NCBI RefSeq assembly: GCF_003989665.1
Contig: NZ_RZIJ01000011.1
Location: 147,034 to 211,033 of the forward strand
Length of the DNA stretch: 64,000 bases
Direction of reading: 5' to 3'
From: Azospirillum doebereinerae
GTDB lineage: Bacteria; Pseudomonadota; Alphaproteobacteria; Azospirillales; Azospirillaceae
Shown: positions 34,996-46,692 of the stretch, piece after piece
Layout of the letters: the number at the start of each line of letters is the position of its first letter
Position numbering within the stretch: position 1 is the stretch's first letter
Made by a program: the position numbers and the translations under genes
Notes under the pieces: model-generated
Databases searched by the model: none
What the model was told of the DNA's origin: nothing
The model's input: only the letters and a program-made list of their open reading frames with translations

Positions 34996-36552
34996 TCAGC
35001 GGTCCGGGATGCCGTATTTGCGCAGCTTGTTGGCGATCATCGTGTGCGAGGTGGCGAGCCGGGCCGCCAGCTTGCGGCTCGACGGGAAGCGGGGGTAGAG
35101 CCGGCGCAGCAGCGCTCCCTCGAAGCCCTCCACCGCGTGTTCCCAGTCGGCGGGCTCGTCCAGCGGGGCCGAAACGCCGTCCTCGGCCGGGGCCATGCGG
35201 GCGCCGGCCAGCTCCAGGTCGGGGGTGTCGAGGAAGGCGCCGTCGCTCATCGTCACGGCGCGGAAGATGACGTTCTCCAACTGGCGGACGTTGCCGGGCC
35301 AGCGGTTGGCGAGCAGCGCCGTGGCCGCCGCCCCGGTCAGGCGGCAGGGCGGGCGGCGGGCCTGGGCGCAGGCGCGCGCGATGAAGTGGCGGGCCAGCAG
35401 CAGGATGTCGTCGCCGCGCTCGCGCAAGGGGGGGACCTGGAGCGTCAGCACGTTGAGGCGGTAGAACAGATCCTCGCGGAAGGCGTGGGCGGCGACCATC
35501 GCCTCCAGCGCCCGGTGGGTGGCGCTGACGACGCGGACGTCCACCTTCTGCTCGCGCTCGCCGCCGACCCGGCGGAAGCTGCCGTCGTTCAGGAAGCGCA
35601 GCAGCTTGGCCTGGAGGTAGGCCGACATCTCGCCGATCTCGTCGAGGAAGACGGTGCCGCCATGGGCCAGCTCCAGCAGGCCGGGCTTGCCGCCGCGCTG
35701 CGCCCCGGTGAAGGCGCCGGGCGCGTAGCCGAACAGCTCGCTCTCGGCGAGGTTCTCCGGCACGGCGGCGCAGTTCAGCGCCAGGAACGGTTTGTCGGCG
35801 CGCGGGCTGGCGCGGTGGCAGGCGTGGGCGACCAGTTCCTTGCCGGTGCCGGTCTCGCCGAGGATCAGCAGCGGCGCCTCGACCGCCGCGACGCGGGATG
35901 CCCGCGCCTTCAGGCCGCGGACCGGCGGTGAGTCGCCGAGGATCGTCTCGAAACCGCCCTCGCCGAAGTTCTGGAGGGCGTCGAGCCGCTCGCCCAGCCG
36001 CGACGGGGTGAAGAGAGTCAGGACGGCGCCCTGGGGGCCGCCCGCCGTGTCCTCCACGTCGATGATCGGGGTCACGTCGATCAGGAAGGGCTGGCCGTTC
36101 AGCGTCGCCTCGCGGTTGGCGAGGCGGAAGCCGCCCTCGATCAGGTCGCGGGTCAGGCCGGGGTCGCCCAGCAGCGTGCCGAGGTCGGTCCCGGCGAGGC
36201 GGCCTTCGGGGAGGCCCGCCACCGAGGCGGCGGCGGCGTTCGCCACGACGACGCGGCCGGCGCCGTCCACCGCCAGCACCGGGTCGGGCAGGGCCGCCAG
36301 CAGCGCGTCCAGATGCAGCCGCCGCCGGGTCCCCGGCAGCATGTCGATGGCCGAGACCGATTGCACGCCGGCGACGGTGCGCAGGGAGTCGCCGAGCGCG
36401 GGGAGGGTGGCGGGGTCGAGGCCGGGGGCGTCGATGTGGATGTGGGGCGGATCGACCTCGACGCCGGTGACGTTCAGGCGGCGCAGCGCCAGCACGGCGA
36501 GGATCTCGTGGGCGATGCCGACCCGGTCGGCGAAGGTGACCTCGATGCGCAT
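34996..36552 (-). CDS. TyrR-like sigma-54-dependent transcriptional activator (ACT-PAS-AAA-HTH)
   Basis: A 518-residue activator laid out like TyrR/PhhR: N-terminal ACT-like domain ([20 protein letters not shown]), PAS domain about 80-190 ([26 protein letters not shown]), AAA+ ATPase about 205-430 with Walker A GETGTGKE, the GAFTGA loop that contacts sigma-54, and Walker B FLDEIGEM, and a C-terminal HTH ([23 protein letters not shown]). Unlike E. coli TyrR, the GAFTGA motif is intact, so it should activate sigma-54 promoters. The divergent dadA gene has such a promoter at 36882-36898, so D-amino acid or aromatic amino acid catabolism is the probable target. Confidence 0.87.
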   Translation of the reverse strand: MRIEVTFADRVGIAHEILAVLALRRLNVTGVEVDPPHIHIDAPGLDPATLPALGDSLRTVAGVQSVSAIDMLPGTRRRLHLDALLAALPDPVLAVDGAGRVVVANAAAASVAGLPEGRLAGTDLGTLLGDPGLTRDLIEGGFRLANREATLNGQPFLIDVTPIIDVEDTAGGPQGAVLTLFTPSRLGERLDALQNFGEGGFETILGDSPPVRGLKARASRVAAVEAPLLILGETGTGKELVAHACHRASPRADKPFLALNCAAVPENLAESELFGYAPGAFTGAQRGGKPGLLELAHGGTVFLDEIGEMSAYLQAKLLRFLNDGSFRRVGGEREQKVDVRVVSATHRALEAMVAAHAFREDLFYRLNVLTLQVPPLRERGDDILLLARHFIARACAQARRPPCRLTGAAATALLANRWPGNVRQLENVIFRAVTMSDGAFLDTPDLELAGARMAPAEDGVSAPLDEPADWEHAVEGFEGALLRRLYPRFPSSRKLAARLATSHTMIANKLRKYGIPDR

Positions 36553-36588
36553 GGGGCCTCGGGGGGTGAAACGGTGTCGGCTCCGATG

Positions 36589-36697
36589 CCCCCTCCCCGT
36601 CCCTCCCCCGCTTCGCGGGAGAGGGGGCCGGATCCTTGTCGGCGTTCGGCGGCAGTCCCCTCTCCCGCCGAAGGCGGGGGAGGGTTAGGGAGGGGGC
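36589..36697. repeat. GC-rich palindromic repeat, family B copy 4
   Basis: GCCCCCTCCC ... GGGAGGGGGC ends with two inner hairpins, located just upstream of the TyrR-like gene in the divergent region to dadA. GATCCTTGTCGGCGTTCGGCGG in the middle (here 36631-36652) is shared with copies at 9180 and 15290. Confidence 0.8.
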
Positions 36698-36772
36698 ACG
36701 GCAACAACCACTGTACCGAATTTCATACAGCGTATCAAAATCTTTACAGCCGCTACAAGTCATTGGAGAACA

Positions 36773-36828
36773 GTGGAAATTTTTCCACTCCCTTTCAAAA
36801 GTCCTGCCTCTGTAAACATTTGCATACA
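36773..36828. promoter_or_regulatory. Candidate activator sites upstream of dadA
   Basis: Two elements sit about 55-135 bases upstream of the sigma-54 promoter: an inverted repeat GTGGAAATTTTTCCAC (36773-36788) and TGTAAACATTTGCATACA (36811-36828), which resembles the TyrR box TGTAAA-N6-TTTACA (left half exact, right half CATACA). The surrounding stretch (36720-36830) is AT-rich for this genome. Likely enhancer sites for the TyrR-like activator. Confidence 0.5.
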
Positions 36829-36881
36829 CTCAAATCCTCCTACCTCTCCCCCAAACCCCAGCCTTTCCGCCATCCCCCCAC

Positions 36882-36898
36882 TTGGCATCCCGCTTGCT
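36882..36898 (+). promoter_or_regulatory. Sigma-54 (-24/-12) promoter of dadA
   Basis: TTGGCATCCCGCTTGCT matches the consensus TGGCAC-N5-TTGCW with GG and GC the correct 12 bases apart. Transcription would begin near 36909, leaving a 5' leader of about 34 bases before the dadA ATG, with GGGAG at 36930. The divergent gene encodes an activator with an intact GAFTGA motif. Confidence 0.75.
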
Positions 36899-36942
36899 AA
36901 CCAGCCTCCCAAGAGAGTCCTCCATCCTCGGGAGCCAGTCAC

Positions 36943-38247
36943 ATGCGGGTCATCGTTCTGGGCAGCGGCGTCATCGGTGTTTCGACCGCCTATTATCTGG
37001 CGCGCGCCGGCCATGACGTGACGGTGATCGACCGGCAGGAAGGCCCCGCGCTGGAGACCAGCTTCGCCAACGCGGGCGAGGTCTCGCCGGGCTACTCCGC
37101 CCCCTGGGCGGCGCCAGGGCTGATGCTGAAGGCCATCAAGTGGATGACCATGAAGCACTCGCCGCTGGTCATCCGGCCCAAGCTGGACCCGGCGCTGTGG
37201 TCGTGGTGCCTGAAGCTGCTGATGAACGCCAACGAGACCAGCTACCAGCTCAACAAGAGCCGGATGGTCCGCATCGCCGAATACAGCCGCGACTGCCTGA
37301 AGGCCCTGCGCGCCGAGACCGGCATCGCCTATGACGAGCGCACCAAGGGCACCTTCCAGGTCTTCCGCACCCAGAAGCAGTTGGACGCCGCCGGCTACGA
37401 CATGGCGGTGCTGGAGCGCTACGGCGTTCCCTTCAGCCTGCACGACCGCGACGGCCTCGGCGCCGTCGAGCCGGCGCTGGAAGGCGTGAAGGAGAAGCTG
37501 GTCGGCGGGCTGCTGCTGCCGGGCGACGAGACCGGCGACTGCTTCCTGTTCACCAACCGTCTGGCCGAGTTCGCGGCCAAGCGCGGCGTCGAATTCCGCT
37601 ACGGCGTCACCATCCGTGGCTTGGAGAGCGACGGCCGCAAGGTCACCGGCGTCGTCACCGACCAGGGCACGCTGACCGCCGACAGCTACGTCGTCGCCAT
37701 GGGCAGCTACTCGCCCAAGCTGGTGAAGCGCTTCGGGCTCGACCTGCCGGTCTACCCGGTGAAGGGCTATTCGCTGACCCTGCCGATCACCGACGCCTCG
37801 GGCGCCCCGGAATCGACCGTGATGGACGAGACCCACAAGGTCGCCGTCACCCGGCTGGGCGACCGCATCCGCGTCGGCGGCACGGCGGAGCTGGCCGGCT
37901 TCGACCTGACGCTGCGTCCGCGCGGCCGGGGGCCGCTCGACCATGTGGTCAGCGACCTGTTCCCGCGCGGCGGCGACCTGTCGAAGGCGGAGTTCTGGAC
38001 CGGCCTGCGCCCCAACACGCCGGACGGCACGCCGATCGTCGGCCCGACGCCGGTGCGCAACCTGTTCCTGAACACCGGCCACGGCACGCTGGGCTGGACG
38101 ATGGCCGCCGGCTCGGGCCGTCTGGTCGCCGACGCGGTCGGCGGCCGCAAGACCGAGATCGACCTGGACGGCCTGACGGTGGACCGCTACGGCCGCAAGT
38201 CGTCGGCCGCCGTGGGCGAGCCCAGCGGCGCCGTCCGCACGGCCTGA
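36943..38247 (+). CDS. dadA: D-amino acid dehydrogenase, small subunit
   Basis: FAD-dependent membrane-associated dehydrogenase that oxidises D-amino acids (chiefly D-alanine) to 2-oxo acids and ammonia, feeding electrons to the respiratory chain. The 434-residue length and all landmarks fit Dad[25 protein letters not shown] at the start, [24 protein letters not shown] near residue 35, GCFxFT-like [15 protein letters not shown] near 205, [10 protein letters not shown] near 270 and the C-terminal [18 protein letters not shown] and [16 protein letters not shown]. It is controlled from a sigma-54 promoter and is divergent from the TyrR-like gene. No alanine racemase gene follows; the next genes are convergent. 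Confidence 0.93.
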   Translation: MRVIVLGSGVIGVSTAYYLARAGHDVTVIDRQEGPALETSFANAGEVSPGYSAPWAAPGLMLKAIKWMTMKHSPLVIRPKLDPALWSWCLKLLMNANETSYQLNKSRMVRIAEYSRDCLKALRAETGIAYDERTKGTFQVFRTQKQLDAAGYDMAVLERYGVPFSLHDRDGLGAVEPALEGVKEKLVGGLLLPGDETGDCFLFTNRLAEFAAKRGVEFRYGVTIRGLESDGRKVTGVVTDQGTLTADSYVVAMGSYSPKLVKRFGLDLPVYPVKGYSLTLPITDASGAPESTVMDETHKVAVTRLGDRIRVGGTAELAGFDLTLRPRGRGPLDHVVSDLFPRGGDLSKAEFWTGLRPNTPDGTPIVGPTPVRNLFLNTGHGTLGWTMAAGSGRLVADAVGGRKTEIDLDGLTVDRYGRKSSAAVGEPSGAVRTA

Positions 38248-38252
38248 ACCCT

Positions 38253-38459
38253 TTACATCGCCTTGGCCCGTGCCGTACGGCGGAAGCGGGTCATGGCGAG
38301 TTCCATCAGCATCGCCTCGCTGACGACGGCGCCATCCAGCACATGCTGGCGGGCGCCGTTTTCGTGCTTGCGCACCTGATGGCCGAGCCGGCGCAGGTGC
38401 AGGATCGCCTCGTAGAGCCGGGCCGGCGGCTCCCCGGTGTGGGGGCGGGCGCCGCTCAC
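38253..38459 (-). CDS. Small hypothetical protein at the end of the lut operon
   Basis: A 68-residue protein whose GTG start overlaps the lutC stop codon (GTGA at 38456-38459), so it is probably translated by coupling. Basic, His/Arg-rich at the start (HLRRLGHQVRKHENGARQHV) and ending in an Arg-rich tail (MTRFRRTARAKAM); no membrane segment. I do not recognise a family. It runs to within 5 bases of the dadA stop on the other strand. The overlap and uninterrupted frame favour a real gene; there is no functional evidence. Confidence 0.5.
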   Translation of the reverse strand: MSGARPHTGEPPARLYEAILHLRRLGHQVRKHENGARQHVLDGAVVSEAMLMELAMTRFRRTARAKAM

Positions 38460-39253
38460 GCGATCACCACGACGATCAGGCGCTTGGGGCCGTGGACGCC
38501 GTAGGCGAGGGTCTGCTCGATGTCGGCGGTCTTGCTGGGGCCGGAGACCAGCAGCGCGTTGGTCGGCATGCCCTCGGCCCAGCGGTTGTCGCGCATCGCC
38601 TGCCAGAAGGTGTCGTAGAGCGCGTCGGCGCGCAGCAGCGCCACATGGATGTGCGGCACCAGCGAGAGCAGGCGCGGTTCCTGCGCGCTCGGCCACAGGA
38701 TCAGGCTGCCGGTCTCGGCGATGGCGCCGAGCGTGGAAGTGAGGCCGGCGTCGATGCCCTCGAAGAGCTGTTCCTTGAAGGTCTCGACCGGGCGGTCGTA
38801 GGGGATGAGGTGCACTCCCTCTCCCGCCCCGGGAGAGGGAAGGGGCCCGCGAAGCGGGAAGGGTGAGGGGCTGTCGGGCGTGGGGTTGGAATCATGTTCC
38901 GATAGCCCCTCACCCTCCCCATGCTCCGCATGGGTCCCCTCCCTCTCCCGGGGCGGGAGAGGGCTGGTGGCAGCCGCCAACGTCTTCCCATCCGGCGTTC
39001 CCGGCGCGTACAGCAGTGTCGTCGCGCCTTCCCGCGCCAGGAACTCCCGCACCACGGCGGGCCAATCCGCTTCGGTCGCGTCCAGGAACTCGGTGTGGAC
39101 CGCTTCCATCAGGCGGCGGATGCGGGGGAGGCGTTCCTCCGGCGCCCAGCGCTTGTCGGCCAGCACGGTGGTGTCGGACGGCGGCGGGGTGATCGGGTGG
39201 GCGTCGCGGCTGGCGCGCAGCTTGGCCAGGATGGCGGAACGGGCGTCAGACAT
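38456..39253 (-). CDS. lutC: Lactate utilization protein LutC (LldG), interrupted in frame by a palindromic repeat
   Basis: LUD-domain protein, third component of the LutABC L-lactate oxidation complex in the cytoplasm. The N-terminal part (MSDARSAILAKLRASRDAH ... FLAREGATTLLYAPGTP) and the C-terminal part (TLGAIAETGSLILWPSAQEPRLLSLVPHIHVAL ... VHGPKRLIVVVIA) are both normal LutC. Between them lie 49 residues rich in Pro, Arg, Glu and Gly, encoded by a 147-bp copy of repeat family A (38817-38963) that keeps the frame. Without it the protein would be 216 residues, the usual length. The insertion falls between the GTPDGKTLAAAT and HLIPYDRPVETFKEQLFEG segments, likely a surface loop. Whether it is functional is open. 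The start overlaps lutB by 8 bases. Confidence 0.85.
   Translation of the reverse strand: MSDARSAILAKLRASRDAHPITPPPSDTTVLADKRWAPEERLPRIRRLMEAVHTEFLDATEADWPAVVREFLAREGATTLLYAPGTPDGKTLAAATSPLPPREREGTHAEHGEGEGLSEHDSNPTPDSPSPFPLRGPLPSPGAGEGVHLIPYDRPVETFKEQLFEGIDAGLTSTLGAIAETGSLILWPSAQEPRLLSLVPHIHVALLRADALYDTFWQAMRDNRWAEGMPTNALLVSGPSKTADIEQTLAYGVHGPKRLIVVVIA
38817..38963. repeat. GC-rich palindromic repeat, family A copy 3, inside lutC
   Basis: Has both terminal hairpins (CCCTCTCCCG...CGGGAGAGGG at 38817-38839, mirror at 38941-38963) and the core GAGGGGCTGTCGG ... CCGATAGCCCCTC. Its 147 bp are 49 codons, and the lutC frame passes through without a stop. The other copies (27025, 33857, 52759, 54702) are intergenic. 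Confidence 0.92.
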
Positions 39254-40685
39254 CGGGGATCCCCTTCTCGCGGGCCAGATCGTGGAGCGTGCGCGACGCG
39301 AAGCGCGGCTTGGTCCGCACGCTGGTCCATTCCTTGAGCAGCGGCAGCCCCGTGGGCGCCGCGTTGCCGAGCTTGCTCATCGCCATGGTGGCGATCTTGT
39401 AGGCCATGGGCGAGGCGTTCATCGCCGCCCAGCCCTTCCACACCATCGCTTCCGTCTTGCTGGCCTGGGCGCCGGAATCCTTCACCGCGTCGCCGGGGCG
39501 CACCGCCTCGACGCGCAGCCGGCCCATGATCTCGACGATGGGGATCTTGACCGGGCAGATCTCGACGCAGGCGTTGCACATGGTGCAGGCGTGGGGCATC
39601 TCGCCGCGCTTGGCCAAGCCCTCCATCTGCGGCACCAGGATCTTGCCGATGGGGCCGGGGTAGGGCGCTTCGTAGGCGTGGCCGCCGACCTTGGTGTAGA
39701 CCGGGCAGTGGTTCATGCAGGCGCCGCAGCGGATGCAGCGCAGCGTGTCGCGCAGCTCGGCGTCGGCGTAGACCGAGGACCGCCCGTTGTCGAGGATCAC
39801 CAGATGGATCTCGCGCGGGCCGTCCAACTCGCCCTCCTTGCGGGGCGAGGTGATCATGTTGACGTAGGTGGTGATCGGTTGGCCGGTGGCCGAGCGCGGC
39901 AGCAGGCTGATGACCGGCGGCACGTCCTCCAGCGTTTCGACCACCTTCTCCAGACCCATGAAGGCGATGTGGACCGGCGGCACCGTGGTGCACATGCGGC
40001 CGTTGCCCTCGTTCTCGATCAGGCAGAGCGTGCCGGTCTCGGCCACCGCCGCGTTGACGCCGGACATGCCGACGTCGGCGTTCATGAACTTCTGGCGCAG
40101 GATGCGCCGCGCGAGGCCGGTCAGGTAGGCGGCGTCCTCGATGCTCTCCGCCTCCTTGATCTTGCGCTTGAACAGGTGGGCGATCTGCTTGGTGTTCAGG
40201 TGGATCGCCGGCATGATGATGTGCGAGGGCATGGTGCCGTCGAGTTGGACGATGTACTCGCCCAGATCGGCCTCCAGCGCCTCGATGCCGTGCTCTTCGA
40301 GGAAGGCGTTGAGGTGCATCTCCTCGGTCACCATCGACTTGCCCTTGACGGCGAGCTTGGCGTCCACGCGCTTCATGATGTCGAGGACGATGGCGTTGGC
40401 CTCGTCCGTGGTCGAGGCCCAATGCACCTGGATGCCGTTGCGGGTGCAGTTGGCCTCAAGCTTTTCCAGCAGCTCCGGCAGCTTGGAGAGCGCGCGCAGG
40501 CGCACGCTGGCCGCCAGCGCCCGCATGTCGTGCCATTCCTTGGCGTCGGCGAACTGGACGGCGCGCTTGGTCATCAAGCCGTCCATGGCGCGGCGGAAGT
40601 TGCCGCGAAGCTGCGGGTCGAGCAGCGCCGCCTTCGACGCGGCGGCGAAGTTGACCGGCGCTTCCGTTCCGTGATGCTCAGCCAT
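39246..40685 (-). CDS. lutB: Lactate utilization iron-sulfur protein LutB (LldF)
   Basis: Iron-sulfur protein of 479 residues in the LutABC complex that oxidises L-lactate to pyruvate. Seen are the LUD domain (residues about 70-300, with HLNTKQIAHLFKRKI and VAETGTLCLIENEGNGRM), then two 4Fe-4S clusters: CIRCGACMNHCPVY near residue 312 and CTMCNACVEICPVKIPI near 362. A C-terminal DUF3390-type tail follows (MAYKIATMAMSKLGN). The start at 40685 overlaps the lutA stop by 8 bases, and the end overlaps lutC by 8 bases, so all three are translated together. Confidence 0.92.
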   Translation of the reverse strand: MAEHHGTEAPVNFAAASKAALLDPQLRGNFRRAMDGLMTKRAVQFADAKEWHDMRALAASVRLRALSKLPELLEKLEANCTRNGIQVHWASTTDEANAIVLDIMKRVDAKLAVKGKSMVTEEMHLNAFLEEHGIEALEADLGEYIVQLDGTMPSHIIMPAIHLNTKQIAHLFKRKIKEAESIEDAAYLTGLARRILRQKFMNADVGMSGVNAAVAETGTLCLIENEGNGRMCTTVPPVHIAFMGLEKVVETLEDVPPVISLLPRSATGQPITTYVNMITSPRKEGELDGPREIHLVILDNGRSSVYADAELRDTLRCIRCGACMNHCPVYTKVGGHAYEAPYPGPIGKILVPQMEGLAKRGEMPHACTMCNACVEICPVKIPIVEIMGRLRVEAVRPGDAVKDSGAQASKTEAMVWKGWAAMNASPMAYKIATMAMSKLGNAAPTGLPLLKEWTSVRTKPRFASRTLHDLAREKGIPDV

Positions 40686-41445
40686 GGAGGCGCTCCTTCA
40701 GGAACTGGGCGATGTGCTGGCCCTGGACCGGCTTATGCCCGCCCTCCAGCGCGCCGTTGATGTTCAACAGGCAGCCGCAGTCGCCCGACACCACCCGCTT
40801 GGCCCCGGTCTGCTCGATGTCGTCGACCTTGTCGCCGACCATCGCGGCGGAGATCTCCGGGTGGCGCACCGCGAAGGTGCCGCCGAAGCCGCAGCATTCC
40901 TTCTCGCGCTTCAACTCCACCAGCTCGACGTTGGCGAGCTGGCGCAGCAGGGCCTTCGGTTCCTCGACCACGCCCATCTCGCGCTGGGCGTGGCAGGAGG
41001 CGTGCCACGTCACCCGCACCGGTTCGCCCTTGTCCTCCAGCTTGACGTCGAGGACCTGGACGAGGAACTGGGTCAGTTCCCAGACGCGGGACGACACCTG
41101 CACCGCCTTGGCCTCGTCCGGCTCGCCGTGGAACAGGTGGGGCCAGTGCTTCTTCATCATGCCGGCGCAGGAGCCCGACGGCACCACGATGGGCAGGTCG
41201 CCGGGGAACAGGTCGAGCTGGGCGCGGGCGACCTTGAGGGCGTCGGCGCGGTAGCCGGAGTTGTAGGCCGGCTGGCCGCAGCAGCTCTGCCCCTGCGGGA
41301 AGACCACGGTCAGGCCCTGGGCCTTCAGCAGATCCATGCCGGCCATGCCGGCGTCGGGGAAGAACAGATCGACCAGACAGGTTCCGAAGAAATAGACCTT
41401 GCTCGGGCGGGTTGGGCTCGGCCGAGGCGGGGTTGGCTGGGTCAT
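40678..41445 (-). CDS. lutA: Lactate utilization protein LutA (LldE)
   Basis: CCG-domain (cysteine-rich) redox protein of 255 residues and the first LutABC component. Seen are KVYFFGTCLVDLFFPDAGMAG at the N-terminus, the first Cys cluster FPQGQSCCGQPAYNSGYR near residue 55, and the second, KECCGFGGTFAVRHPEIS near 180, with SGDCGCLLNINGALEG near 220. It is preceded 13 bases upstream by the D-lactate dehydrogenase gene, making the order dld-lutA-lutB-lutC as in the Shewanella dld-II/lldEFG cluster. Confidence 0.9.
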   Translation of the reverse strand: MTQPTPPRPSPTRPSKVYFFGTCLVDLFFPDAGMAGMDLLKAQGLTVVFPQGQSCCGQPAYNSGYRADALKVARAQLDLFPGDLPIVVPSGSCAGMMKKHWPHLFHGEPDEAKAVQVSSRVWELTQFLVQVLDVKLEDKGEPVRVTWHASCHAQREMGVVEEPKALLRQLANVELVELKREKECCGFGGTFAVRHPEISAAMVGDKVDDIEQTGAKRVVSGDCGCLLNINGALEGGHKPVQGQHIAQFLKERLHG

Positions 41446-41458
41446 CTTGAGAATCCTG

Positions 41459-44323
<2,865 letters not shown>

Positions 44324-44421
44324 CGGTCTTCCTTCGGCTGGATGAGGTGGCTTCAAGGAAAAGGCCGGTCGGACGGGGGGAACCCGTCCGACCGCAGTCA
44401 GGAGACTCTAGACGCGGAGGA

Positions 44422-46122
44422 TCAGGGGATCATCCACTGGAAGTAGTAGGCCTGGAGCGCGGTGATCACGCCGATGATCGCCACGAAGAACAGGCTGTGC
44501 TTGAGGGTGAAGCGGAACAGGTCCGCCTCGCGCCCGACCAGCCCCACGGCGGCGCAGGCCACCGCGATGGACTGCGGCGAGATCATCTTGCCGGTGACGC
44601 CGCCGGTGGTGTTGGCGGTGACCATCAGGATGTCCGACAGGCCGAGCTGCTGCGCGGTGGTCGCCTGGAGGGCGCAGAACAGCGCGTTGGACGAGGTGTC
44701 CGACCCGGTCAGGAACACGCCGAGCCAACCCAGCACCGGCGAGAAGAACGGGAAGGCGCTGCCCGTGCCGGCCAGCAGCAGGGCCAGCGTCGAGGACAGG
44801 CCCGAGTAGTTGGCGATGAAGGCGAAGGCCAGCACCATGCCGATCGAGTAGATCGGGCGGCGCAGCTCCATGATCGTCTCGCCGAAGGTCGAGACCGCCG
44901 CCGCCGGCTTCATGCGCAGGAAGACGACCGTGACGATGGCGGTCAGCAGGATCGCGGTGCCGGTGGCCGCCAGCAGGTCCAGCTTGTAGACCGCGTCGTA
45001 GGGCTTGGGCGAGGCGACGATGGGGGCGACGCGCATCACCAGCTGGTGCAGGCCGTCGACCGGGAAGTACAGCACCGTCGAGGCCAGCGCACCGGTCTTG
45101 GCGAACAGGGCCTTGAAGGGCGCGAGGCTCCACACGGTGACGATGGCGGTCAGGACCAGGAAGGGCGACCACGCCTTGATCACCTGACCCGTGGTGTAGG
45201 CGCCGCCGGTGCCGCCGGCCAGCGCGGAGGCCGGGGTGGCCATGGCGCCGACGGAGGCCGCCGCCGGGGCGCCCATGACGTTGGTGTTCTCGAAGCGGAA
45301 GATGCGCTTGGGCTTCCACACCTTGAGGAACAGCGTCAGGCAGACCAGGCTGAACAGGGCCGAGGTGATGTCGGGCAGCTCGGGGCCGATGAAGTTCGAG
45401 GTGAAGAACACGCCGATGGCGAAGGAGAGGCCCGCCACCAGCACCGCCGGCCACGTCTCGCGCACGCCGCGCACGCCGTCCATGATGAAGACGATCCAGA
45501 ACGGCACGAAAGTGGCGAGCAGCGGAAGCTGACGGCCGGCCATCTGGCCGATCTTGAAGGGATCGAGGCCCGTCACCTGACCGGCGACGATCATCGGGAT
45601 GCCCATGGCGCCGAAGGCCACCGGGGCGGTGTTGGCGATCAGGCAGAGGCCGGCGGCGTAGAGCGGGTTGAAGCCCAGCCCCACCAGCAGCGCCGCCGTG
45701 ATGGCGACCGGCGCGCCGAAGCCCGCAGCACCCTCAAGGAAGGCGCCGAAGGAGAAGCCGACCAGCAGCATCTGGAGGCGCTGGTCCTCGGTGATCGACA
45801 GCACCGACGAGCGGATGATGTCGAACTGCCCGGTCTTGACCGTGACCTTGTAGAGGAACACGGCGCCGACGATGATCCAGGCGATCGGCCACAGCCCGTA
45901 CAGGAAGCCGTAGACGGCCGAGGCGAAGCCCATGCCGAGCGGCATCTTGTAGAAGACGATGGCGACCAGCAGCGCGATGGCGACCGTGATGGTGGCGGCG
46001 ACGTGCCCCTTCATCCGCAGGAAGGCCAGGGCGACGAAGAAGAAGATAATCGGCAGCGCGGCGACCAGCGCCGAGACCCAGAGGTTCCCCGCCGGATCAT
46101 AGACTTGCATCCAAGGTTGCAT
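44422..46122 (-). CDS. lctP: L-lactate permease (LctP/LldP family)
   Basis: Lactate:proton symporter of the inner membrane, 566 residues, about 12-14 helices. Family segments seen are [22 protein letters not shown] near the N-terminus, [30 protein letters not shown] near residue 115, [18 protein letters not shown] near 165, and the C-terminal [29 protein letters not shown] and [19 protein letters not shown]. The ATG at 46122 has GGAAG 7 bases upstream. It is the first gene of the leftward lactate operon and is divergent from lldR, with a long regulatory region between. Confidence 0.93.
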   Translation of the reverse strand: MQPWMQVYDPAGNLWVSALVAALPIIFFFVALAFLRMKGHVAATITVAIALLVAIVFYKMPLGMGFASAVYGFLYGLWPIAWIIVGAVFLYKVTVKTGQFDIIRSSVLSITEDQRLQMLLVGFSFGAFLEGAAGFGAPVAITAALLVGLGFNPLYAAGLCLIANTAPVAFGAMGIPMIVAGQVTGLDPFKIGQMAGRQLPLLATFVPFWIVFIMDGVRGVRETWPAVLVAGLSFAIGVFFTSNFIGPELPDITSALFSLVCLTLFLKVWKPKRIFRFENTNVMGAPAAASVGAMATPASALAGGTGGAYTTGQVIKAWSPFLVLTAIVTVWSLAPFKALFAKTGALASTVLYFPVDGLHQLVMRVAPIVASPKPYDAVYKLDLLAATGTAILLTAIVTVVFLRMKPAAAVSTFGETIMELRRPIYSIGMVLAFAFIANYSGLSSTLALLLAGTGSAFPFFSPVLGWLGVFLTGSDTSSNALFCALQATTAQQLGLSDILMVTANTTGGVTGKMISPQSIAVACAAVGLVGREADLFRFTLKHSLFFVAIIGVITALQAYYFQWMIP

Positions 46123-46692
46123 TTTTTTCTTCCATTCAAGTTTGACCGCACCGGCGACCCGACGGCGGCGTGATCAGAAACCCGGGGCAACCGTCAGCGC
46201 TGCGGCCAGACACGGCAACGACGCAAGCGGCACGGGAAAAGCCGTGCCGGTGATTGGGACGTGGACGCGTGACCAGCTCATCCGAAGGCCTCCTTCGCGG
46301 GGGGCGTGGGTTTCCAGACCTAGAATTTTCGGGGATGAGTCCGGTCGTCGGGCGCCTGCCGTCCGGCAAGGCGCCAGCGTTCGCCGCCACCCGAAGGCGA
46401 CGGCGCGGAACGCCGTCTCGGCGGGTCCGTCCTTTCCCCAGAACGCATGGACGCCCTTGACCCGGCGGTGGTTCGGGACAGAATCCTTCACCGGCCGCCA
46501 TTGTTTGGGCGTCTCTTGTTCATATGACCAGCGTTGGATAAAAGATTTGACCAGACCGTGCAACGGTAAAATCATTGAGGACGCGGTGCACTTTGGTAGG
46601 GGGGTGGGGGTGGCATGACGCGGCGGCAGTGGACGCCGTTGGAATCCATGGGGTATTAAGACACCCGAACGCGCAGAAGGACCGCCGACCCA
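46123..46692. other. Divergent regulatory region of lctP and lldR
   Basis: 570 bases without a credible gene. The stretch at 46500-46580 has lower GC and promoter-like features for lldR (for example TTGTTT at 46501 with TATGAC at 46523, and a TAAAAT box at 46567-46572), and TTTGACCAGACC at 46546 and TTTGACCGCACC at 46140 may be half sites of the GntR regulator. These are visual matches only. Confidence 0.4.

Noticed and set aside
46142..46618. 158-codon frame in the lctP-lldR intergenic region
   Set aside because: No Shine-Dalgarno, no family, irregular codon use, and lies over the expected regulatory region.
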